Source: Megalonaias nervosa (Eukaryota; Mollusca; Bivalvia; Unionida; Unionidae). Taken from it: 64,000 nucleotides of DNA. The translations under genes and the position numbers were made by a program. The notes under the pieces were generated by a model. That model did no database searches and was not told the origin of the DNA. It was given only the letters and a program-made list of their open reading frames with translations. How positions within the stretch are numbered: position 1 is the first letter of the stretch; each line of letters opens with the position of its first letter. Of this stretch, positions 55,301-64,000 are shown piece after piece. Location of the stretch: positions 1-64,000 of the forward strand of contig JAECUM010031723.1 in NCBI GenBank assembly GCA_016617855.1, written 5' to 3'.

Positions 55301-56880
55301 GTTAAAGATTCCCCACATTTTTGTTTGCTTCCCCATATTTTTGTGACCGGAGGGGAGCTCCCTTCTTTAGGTAAAACATGGAAGCATCTCTGATAGGATA
55401 GAGAAAAAGTCATGCCCTCTCCTTGGAGAGGAACAGCACCCACTCACCCAGGAAGGCAGAGAGTGAGTTGCTTCCCTCCAGGAGGGAGAGCAGCATTCTT
55501 TATTGTCTGATAGTGCTCAGTATGGGCTGTAAGGGGGGAACAGCACCTGTTCAGTCCCTGGGGCTCAGTGATGGTAATGGGATCAAGCCCCTTTCCATAA
55601 AGGGAAAGCTCAGATCAAAGTCTGTCAGGTCTTGGGAAGGTCTTCCTACAGATCTGAGGAGCCTGATGAGTCAGGCACCATTCGTGCATCTTTAGAAACC
55701 CTATGTTGTGGTCATATATCCTACCTCTCTCGAGACTGCTGTTTCATTCCACTGGGGGCTGGAAATTGGCTTATAAAAACCAGATTAGGGAAGGGGAATG
55801 GATTGGCATACCCCCTTCGCTATTATCTTCCTGTCTTCCACAGTAGGGAAGGGATTGGACCTTTCCCAACCATTGACTACCATTCCTTAGCCATATGGCA
55901 GCAAGGTTGTGGCTGGGGATAGCAGACATGCATCATCTTACAAGGTAGGGTCAAAAGAGAAGGAGGGGGATAGACCTTCCCTGAAATGCTCCAGGCAGGA
56001 GTTGCCCTAACATACTTCTCAAGTCCACTGCTAGAAACGGTCTGTTGGCACCATGGGAGGAGTTACCAATTTAAGTTTCTTTTCCCCACAAATCTCTTCC
56101 ACGACAGAGAGACACTGAGTCATGTAGTCTTGCCTCCCAGGAGAGTTGGCAGGATGAAGACATCTTTCTGTCCACACTGATGTGCTTGAGTTTGACATAG
56201 AACAGACTCATGTGGTATCCCCTCCATTTTGGTTCCCTGCCTCCTCTCACCCATCAATTGAGGAGGCAGAGGAAGAGAAGAGCTGGTCCTTCAGTAAAGT
56301 GGTAAACAAGGTTTACCACATTTTGTCCAGCAACCTGTGTCCCACATGTTCATGTTTTGGTGATTCTAAAATTCTTCCAAGTTTGGACAAACTTTCTGAA
56401 GCAAATTCTTGAATGGATATCTTCTTACTTCATCATTCAAGGAGTTCTTTCATAGGTTTAGCAAAGGCAAAGACTGGTAGGCAATGTAAGGGGTGGTCTG
56501 TTCCCACCTCTACTTTACAACACTTGATAGAGCTGCTTCTAGCTAAAAGGCTCATACCTCTTCATGGTCCATTAAGCATACATTGGATGCTGAAGCAGCT
56601 CAAGTGGATATTTCTTCAGGGACCTAGGCTTCTTTCAGTAAAAGCACTGGAATCCATAGCGCAAAGGGCTTGGACTCAAGTAACCATAGCCTCACATGCT
56701 GACCTCTTTTCCCTACTGAAAGATGAATCCCTGTTGCCAATGACTCTCCATCATTTCTTGGAAGCAGCGCAAATACTTTTAAGCATGGCCTTGTCATTGG
56801 AGCTTCTCTTCCATCACCTGTTGTTCTGGATGCTTCCAAGGTCATAGCATAGTAAGAACCTTCTGATGGCTGTCCACCTA
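55300..56880 (+). pseudogene. Second DIRS gag-like relic
   Basis: A block clearly richer in G+C than its surroundings, with a series of open stretches in changing + frames (55423-55695, 55632-55922, 56182-56412, 56413-56847). The longest (144 codons, 56413-56847) aligns at DNA level with the gag-like part of the first DIRS element around 840-1000 (GGTCTGTTCC; GATGCTGAAGCAGCTCAAGT versus GACGCCAACACAAAGT). No reverse transcriptase follows; at 56890 satellite sequence begins. The function is inferred from this match only. Confidence 0.45.
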
Positions 56881-56889
56881 GACTCTTTT

Positions 56890-57360
56890 AAATAGTTTAA
56901 ATAGCATCATGGCATGAAGGTCTTTCCAATTTGTTCAGATGAACCCAATCCACCAATAAATATGGTCACCATTACAAAAAATTTAGAAACTTGAAAATGA
57001 TTTATCAAAATCATTCAACCATATTTGACCAAGCTTGAAAGAATGCATCCAGACATAGATGGCTTTAACTTTTCTTTTATCAAATTATACCATTCCTCCT
57101 TAAAATATGGCTACCATGACTAAAAACAGGAAAATTAAAAAGAAAATAGCTTCTTCTCAAAAACTGATCAACAAAATTTGACCAAATGTTGAATCCTGCA
57201 TTGAAGACATTTTAAATTTTGTAAAATGATACTAATCTGACATCATATGTGGCCAAATTACAGAGCATTAAAAAAAATGACTTTAAGTGACTTCTCCAAA
57301 ACTGCTGAAATTGATAGATAGCATCTTGTACATGCCAGTTGGCATCTTAAAGCTTGGGAA
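56890..57360. repeat. Degenerate tandem satellite, cluster 3 (about 4 units)
   Basis: AGCATCATGGCATGAAGG near 56903, then decayed forms near 57045, 57191 and 57321. Shared words are ATATTTGACCAAGCTTGA, ATATGGCTACCATGACTAAA and GACTTCTCCAAAACTG. Spacing is 130-148 bases, as in clusters 1 and 2. Confidence 0.7.
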
Positions 57361-58060
57361 GTAACATATGGGGTTATGCACATTTCTCCCCCATGCTGAA
57401 AAAAATTTAAATGGATTAAATCAAATTATTTTAGTTCAAGGGTGCATACATTTCAATAAAACTTGTTATTTTAATTAGCAAAATAACATACTTTTCAAAT
57501 TGTGTACTCAGTAATTTAAGCTGAAGAGAAAATTTAAAAGAGAAATTTATCAAGTAACATTCAAAGTAGATAAAATACACTATCAATAAGATGAATTTGG
57601 AAAAGACAGGAGCATGTCCAATCTTGCTCTATTGTGTCCTTTAGCTGTACATTCCTTGCCAATCTTGAATTTACCATTACAGCCTGCTCAGACCAACCAA
57701 ACCAGACGTTGTTTTGTACATGTATGATCTATACTTAGTCTAATAACCATCAGCAAGATATTTTACTCCCATCTTAGTGCCAAACAAAACTAATGAAAGC
57801 CACTAACCACTTTAAAATGGTATCACCATAGTGAAATGTCTGAAAGATTTGTGGGGTTACCTTTACTGTTTTCACAGGTACATGCATTATTTTATGGCAT
57901 TTTATTCAGTGCAATGAGTCACAAATTATTTATGTTAACATTTTATAATTTTAGCTTTTAAAAAAATGCTTTTTACCTGCAAGACTTGCAGATAGTTATT
58001 TATTATGAGCAAGAAACCTGTGCATGGCCTTAAATAAATACTGAGAAATTCAGTAGCTGA
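57361..58060. other. Intronic sequence; nothing recognised
   Basis: A+T-rich DNA without supported features. Confidence 0.5.
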
Positions 58061-58152
58061 ACCAGGTTGGTCCAATGATTGAAACTGAACCCATACCCTT
58101 CCTCTTGCAGGTTCAGTGTCTTATGCACTCAGCCACCATGGCTGCCTTGGTG
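58061..58152 (-). mobile_element. tRNA-Ser/Leu-like SINE head fragment
   Basis: In reverse complement it reads GCCATGGTGGCTGAGTGCAT (box A-like) and, 45 bases on, ATGGGTTCAGTTTC (decayed box B). The spacing suits a tRNA with a long variable arm. The 3' body of a SINE is not evident. Confidence 0.4.
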
Positions 58153-59441
58153 GAGTATATATAGATCTAGAACTTGACACAAAAAGTTCCTTGTAGCCAG
58201 AAGGTCTAGTAGATTGAAAGGTTAACAACATGTATATTTCTTAAATATCACATTCATAATTCAGAAGTGCTTTAGAAAACCACCAAGGTTACTTGAAAAG
58301 ATTCAATACAAGTTCACAATAGAGACAATGATTCTCTTAACTAACCTCTGTAACATGGAAAGAAACTAATAACTTGATAAGGGAAAGGACGACGACTTCA
58401 TTCACACTCGTCATTACATATCATAACTCCACAGACAGACGAGTTAAGGCTGTACCTATTATGCAGCAGTGAAAGCAACATGAGAAGATCTCATAGCAGT
58501 ATACATATTGTGCTGGTGTTCATAACAGATACAAACCTTTGAATAAAATATCAGTTTCCATGATGCTAATCCTTTAAAGACAGAATGGGTAATTGTTGAT
58601 GGGGATTCTGAGGATTATTGCACTACAGTGGCAGTTTGACTTGTGCGAAAGTCTGATTTACATTCGTTTAGTCCAGGTTTCCTCTGACCTTGATACCCTC
58701 TTGTTTGATATTCTGACATTTATGCTGGGGTGTGAGTTCAGAGGTCTTGGCCAATCAAAAAGTCGGCATTCACTGAAACTGCATGGTGTTGGCATAGGAT
58801 AGCTGCTTACTGCCAAACTTAAACAACCTTACATTAAGCCCTACCCATTTCATATTGATAGAAAGATGATTTATCTCTGAAACTGAGATGATATCATTCT
58901 TTGTGTTGTTGCAAATGCAAAGATCCTACTGGACCTATTCATGTCTATGTCCTTATGACATCCTTTCATAGACTGGATCGGGATGGTGTCACAAGCATAG
59001 CAACCAGAATTCAGCCTGGCCAAAACATGATCATTTTTGTGTGTATGCATTGGGGTTGGCAAGGGAGTGTCTGGTACTCTTGAGTTCTCTCAGTGGCCAA
59101 CCAACCAACATAAATATCAAAATGTCTAAAAATGGAGTAGGAAATATCAGAAGAAACTTGGGCTAACAGTCTTCGAATGAAATACAACTTTACCTTATCC
59201 AGTAAAGATTTATACAATCTCGTTTTAATATATGATTTGTAAAAAATTTTGTTCTATCCCTCTAGGGGGGCAGTTGAATTTTGGAGATTTATGTGATTAG
59301 CTGAGAGAGAACTTACATATTGCTCAATCATTCAGATTTTGGAAAATTACATATGCTAGCATAAATAAATACTGACTGCACAACTGAAACTGTTCTAGCC
59401 ATTGGACCATTAAAATTATGCAAACTGCTAGCCTGACAGGA

Positions 59442-59484
<43 letters not shown>

Positions 59485-60287
59485 CTATAACTGTTTCTAT
59501 GTTGCAAACCTGGAGCTGTCCTCAGGCAGCAAATGGAAGCACAGAAGCCAATGTAGGCTGCATAAATGATGGCCCCTTCATGCCAAGAAAATATATGTAT
59601 TTTCTGATGCTAGAACAATAATTTTATACAAAGAACATACAAAAATATATTCAGTGCCCAAAAATAAATGAATAAAAAAAACCCACCTGCAAACAAACTC
59701 ACAGATACAGTATTAGACTACCCATTCAGTCATACAGGAAAGTAATTCACTTTGATTATTCAGTGGTGAACGCAAAACAACATTACTTACCTTGTTTTGT
59801 CTATTTGATTTTGGCCCAAGAGAAACTGTAAGCACATTAAAAACGCACAATTTAAGGTGTGAAACAAAAGAATCCACCTTACCTTACTCTTAAGTATATC
59901 TGGTCTAAAAAAAGAACACAAGTGATGCCAACATTAAAAGACAATGTAGCCATTAAGTGCTCCAAACTTTACTTACCATTCCACCACAGCTTCAACACAT
60001 AAACTAACATGTCACATACCCAGGAGCAATATCTTTTGTTTGTGGATTGCAGTACTTCTTGTTAGGCATAGATGTACATATCTATATGATTGTGATCTGA
60101 CAAGCAGTGCACAACAATCCTGGTTTTTCAGAAAGCATTATTTTTAGGGGTATCCATGTCTAACTGTAACAGATTTAACTTTATTTAAAAGTTTTGAATT
60201 GTTCTATTTTTGGGGTATGATGGATTGGTTAAATTTCTAAAAGCTTTGCTTAGTGGAGGAGATTTTAATATTCTCTTTTATCTTTAG
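58153..60287. other. End of intron 2; (GT)n microsatellite only
   Basis: (GT)16 at 59451-59482. A 69-codon frame at 58593-58802 and its opposite-strand neighbours lack protein features. The stretch ends in a strong acceptor at 60287. Confidence 0.5.
59451..59482. repeat. (GT)n microsatellite
   Basis: About 16 uninterrupted GT units. Confidence 0.95.
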
Positions 60288-60410
60288 GAGGGCAAGAAGA
60301 AGGATCATCGCATGACTAGGATGTTTCAATCTCTTCCCAGCCAGGCCAAATCCCTGGGAACTCGGTCTGATCGACGCCGAGCAGCAGCAACAGTGTACAG
60401 TAAGACATAG
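60288..60410 (+). CDS. rnf213: RNF213-like protein, predicted last exon (C-terminal tail)
   Basis: After the polypyrimidine tract and AG at 60287, a phase-0 frame encodes 40 residues and a TAG stop at 60408-60410. The tail is basic (GKKKDHRMTRM, then RSDRRRAAATVY). The phase fits the donor at 47282 exactly, and the reading frame has G+C-richer, protein-like codon use unlike the surrounding intron. Spliced, the protein known from this window is about 4,552 residues, close to the ~5,200 of vertebrate RNF213 once missing N-terminal exons are allowed for. A GTAAGA just before the stop (from 60399) could serve as a donor instead, in which case the tail would differ. Confidence 0.55.
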   Translation, partial: EGKKKDHRMTRMFQSLPSQAKSLGTRSDRRRAAATVYSKT

Positions 60411-63256
60411 TTTTGCAGCTTTGATGATGTGGAAAAAATAATTTCCAGTTGTGCAAAAAAAGGCAGCTTTGCATTGAAATCATCAACAGAGGTAATCACA
60501 GTCCATACAGTGATCTTACAGAGGACCAGAAGGTGTTTTTAGAGTCCAGTTAATTGTACAGATTCATACATAATTCATCACTTGTGCCATTTTGGTTTTG
60601 AATCATTTGTCAAATCATGTTTCACTATCTTTGATCTTGCAACATAGGTGATGATGACATTTTTCACAAAAGTTTGGCCCAACTTATATACTCAGGCACA
60701 ATAACAAAGTTTCATTAGTATGCATTGGCACTTGAGAAAAGAGCCAGTAAGTGTTTTTGTCTTAAAACAATCAACAGACAGAGACATTAGAGTCACATGC
60801 TATCGAGATGGAACTTTGGGCTTAACGTCTTTTTATTTACCATGCAGTTGGAATTATTTTTTAAATACCTGTTTCTCATGTGAAAAATTGTTTTAATGTA
60901 TATACCAGTACTTTTAATCATGTTATTTATGTAATTGTTTGCTGATGTTTTAGTTCATGGGAGATGTTTTAATTCATGTGAGATATCTCAAGGTATTGCC
61001 TAATTGGCAGTTTTATTAAAAATTGTAAATACTGTCTTTCCAAATAATCATTTGCATATTATTCACACACGTCACTGCATTGATGTTTAGTTCTTTGATA
61101 AAACTGGATAACTCACAATCTATTACAGATTTACAGTTTAATAAAGTCATTTTAGCAGGATGAGGTGCAAGTAGTCCCACTCATGACAAGAGGTGTATTA
61201 AGTAATAATGCTTATTGCTAAAGCTGGAACATTCTGTGTATATTTAATTTGGCATGCAACATTATGTCACAACCTGATACGCGCTTCACTATTCCAGGCA
61301 AGAAGCCTAAACTTTATGTCCTTGGTTTTCAAGATTGAAAGGTCTGTTCTGTGTGCAATAGGGACAGATATTGTTGCTGCAAGAAATTTAGTCCTCCATT
61401 CTACATTGCATCTATTCCTTTCATTCTTTAGGATGTGAAGGAAATGTACATATATGGGATAATTCTGGATTATTATGGCTTTAGAAATTGTAATTGATGT
61501 ATAGCAATATATTCCCTCTGTTACAAAGCTATAAATAAGAACATTTCAGCAACAAGATTTGCTCTGGTTTAATTCTGTGAAATTAATTTTGTAAAAAAAA
61601 AACAATAATTGTAAAACAGTTCAGCAGTCTGGAACTTTTTGAAAGCAATCCTGTACATAGTTTAAAGATTGTTTATGAATATAACAAATCATTTAGGCTT
61701 GGCAACAGAGACCTACAAACAATATCCTTTTTGAGTACAGTTTATGTATAATACTGATTCCTTTGTTCATGAAAATGTAAACTTTATTGCAAGAAGAGTG
61801 AATATAACTGGCTTAAATAGTAATGAAAGTTGGTAATTGTAATGAGGATCAATTTTACAAGGTACAGACATGCTACATGGAGTTTTCATAACATTTTGGA
61901 AGAAGACAAACAAGATACTTATTTTGTTTTTCAAAACAGATAATAATAGGTCTAAAGGAACTGTAGTTGTGGAAATTATTGTTGAGATGGATCTATTATG
62001 CTATGATATTTCCTAACTATTGGTTTTAAGTGATATATGATTTTGGTTTTTATAAATTGCATGCAATACATTTATAGCTATCTTTGTTTTCAATAAGAGA
62101 CTTCTTTTGGTTGTAAAAGATATTGTATCTCCTTGACTCTCAAAAATGTCTGTGTTTTTTGGAGAAGAATGATTTCCAATGTAGGATCAGTATTTGTCAG
62201 TAGGTGTATATGTTTGTTGTGGATGTTAAAAATAATTTTGGGTGGTCGTCTTTGAGAGATTAAATTGCTGTACATTGTTATTCTGCTTAGGCCTTTTTAC
62301 ACAGAATTTTATACAGATATGTCTGTGTTGCTCATATAAATATGTATTGTGTATAAATTACTAAATATTTAGTTTCACACTATTTCCATAATTTCAGTAT
62401 TGCTGGACATTTCATGATGGACACCAAATAATGGTCTTGTGTTTGCCTTTGTGAATAGGTTACTAAATAAAAGTTGTTTTAATTTTCATGTATTTTAGAT
62501 AACAGGAATGTCAACATGTATGTGGGAAATTAGATCTACTGGGAATTAGGTTTTATATACATGTTAGTTGAAAAGTGGGATCTTTTATAGTAATTAATGT
62601 AATGTCTTAAGTTGATTGTTGATGTGTTAGAATATGAATATTATTGGTACTAGAGAAGTGTTTGATATGTAAATAGGTTGTGTAAGAAGTAGAATATAGA
62701 CAGCTATTAAGATATTTTTCAGTGTTCTTTGGAAGTTTTCATCTTCCACAAAGCTGAAAGACAAGCAGGCTTTCTTGGATTTGTAAATATTGTCTATCTT
62801 GCAAGAGTTGTTGCAAATGTAACCTTCTGCAGTGTCTTTGGACAACTTCTAAAAGATTGTAAGAAAGATAACTTAAATGTGTCTTATGCACCGTTTATAG
62901 TATGCATTAAAAAACAAGTGAATAATACACATTGTTATGTCATGTCACAAGGTGGCCTTTCAGACACAGTTAAAGTCTTCATACCTCCAACATTTCTTCT
63001 TTTATATATTTAATACTTTATCAGAAAAGATAGACACAAGGATTAAAAGAATATTTAAAAATCAATACAATACTGGGTTTGTAGAAAGTCATGTTAGAAT
63101 AATCATATGGATCTTTAAAGGTTGCCAGTAATGTTTGTAAATAATACCAAAGTAATTACTTTCTTTTCTTTTTAATATTTCTTTTTTAAAAAAGTTTACT
63201 CTGTCGTGTGAAGCTTGAAAGTTTTTATTTCATAAATACATGTAATATATAATGTT

Positions 63257-63308
<52 letters not shown>

Positions 63309-64000
63309 ACATATTATATGGTGATAAAAGTGGCCTTTGTTGCTGTTTTGTTAAGCAGTCTTTGATGGTGGTGTTTTCAGGTGGTTCATCTTTGCAGCAG
63401 TAAGGAAATAAAAAGAGTTCTAGAATTTGCAATTGGATCACTTTTGTGCAGATGTTCTTCAGTTTTTGTATTTTGTTTGATATTTGTGTACAGTAGTAGA
63501 TTCTGGATTTCTGAGTGAAAGATGAGCTTAACTTGCATAAAGTCTGTGCTTGCATATTATTGTATATGAAATACATAGATTTAGTTTGGTGTTTATAGGT
63601 TTTCCATGAGTTGATAACAAATTCAGACCTGCCAGATTGTGATGCATGTTTAAGACAAATTAGAAGATAGACCCTGGTAGGATATAGTTTTAAAAAAAAC
63701 ACAAAAAAACAGCATTATACAGGGTATGGCACAAGGCTTAATAATATTTGAGCTTGCAGTTCTTACAAATTTCAGCAATTTTTATTTTTTGCATCCATGC
63801 ATATTTAAGAAGGTTCTTCATATTGCATAATTGGAAAATATTTGTTGCCTGGTATAAATATTGTAAATAAGTTTTATTGGTGTTTGTTTCTTGCATGGAA
63901 GCCTAACTTGAGATATTTGTAATGGTTTTGGAAAAAATGGCTTTGTTTTGCATACTTCTTTTTGGCATGATTTTAGAGAAATTGCTTTTTGTTTACTTGC
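60411..64000 (+). other. 3' untranslated region and/or downstream flank
   Basis: No coding sequence recognised. AATAAA hexamers at 61140, 62466 and 63407 are candidate polyadenylation signals; the sequence alone does not say which is used. A (TA)n microsatellite fills 63262-63305. A minus-strand 168-codon open stretch at 63196-63702 is translated microsatellite and is rejected. Confidence 0.4.
63262..63305. repeat. (TA)n microsatellite
   Basis: About 22 uninterrupted TA units. Confidence 0.95.

Larger units (their letters stand above)
47282..60287 (+). other. rnf213: 13-kb intron with repeats
   Basis: Donor GTACGTAAA at 47282 and acceptor TTCTCTTTTATCTTTAG ending at 60287, both phase 0. Contents are listed separately: two SINEs, three satellite clusters, an inverted repeat-family copy, a local duplication with a solo LTR, and a DIRS gag-like relic. 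No other exon was recognised, so the intron might in truth be two introns around a small missed exon. Confidence 0.6.

Noticed and set aside
63196..63702. 168-codon open frame on the minus strand
   Set aside because: It runs through a (TA)n microsatellite (a long Tyr-Ile run) and has no domain features.

Overview
The window is animal nuclear DNA: A+T-rich, with spliced genes, very long introns, and many degraded LINEs, SINEs, an LTR family, a DIRS-type retroelement and a pogo-type DNA transposon. Two of the intronic repeats resemble, from memory, SINE and 'lowercase tandem' repeats common in bivalve and gastropod genomes. A mollusc or close lophotrochozoan is therefore the best guess, but it is an inference and no search was run.

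The one host gene I can support lies on the + strand from 9234 to 60410. It encodes a mysterin/RNF213-like giant AAA+ protein. I see three coding pieces: exon 9234-10972, exon 35485-47281 (11.8 kb of uninterrupted coding sequence) and a short last exon 60288-60410. Splice phases match at both joins and give about 4,552 residues. Upstream exons must lie outside the window or went unrecognised, because the first exon seen begins directly after a splice acceptor. P-loops are visible in three AAA+ modules and the RNF213-specific fifth-module signature is present. I cannot find a C3HC4 RING or an RZ-type zinc finger in the E3 part of the protein.

Layout. 1-7515 is a nest of repeats: a truncated pogo element, a decayed DIRS-like retroelement with a 42-bp minisatellite and terminal inverted motifs, a solo LTR inside it, a second pogo element with clean TA target duplication, and a further repeat family. 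7710-8345 holds two tandem LINE 3' tails. The first intron (10973-35484, 24.5 kb) is a sink for transposons: two SINEs, a LINE ORF1 relic with SGNH-esterase and CCHC motifs, a SWIM-finger relic, four CR1/L2-like LINE copies or fragments in both orientations, and a solo LTR that split one of them. The second intron (47282-60287, 13 kb) holds SINEs, three clusters of a ~135-bp degenerate tandem repeat, an inverted copy of the 7.2-kb repeat family, a local duplication with a solo LTR in one copy, and a second DIRS gag-like relic. 60411-64000 is the 3' untranslated region and/or downstream flank.

Nothing here works as an operon. The functional unit is the single giant gene; the rest is mobile-element debris whose nesting order can be read in several places (LTR inside DIRS, LTR inside LINE, LTR inside one copy of a duplication).
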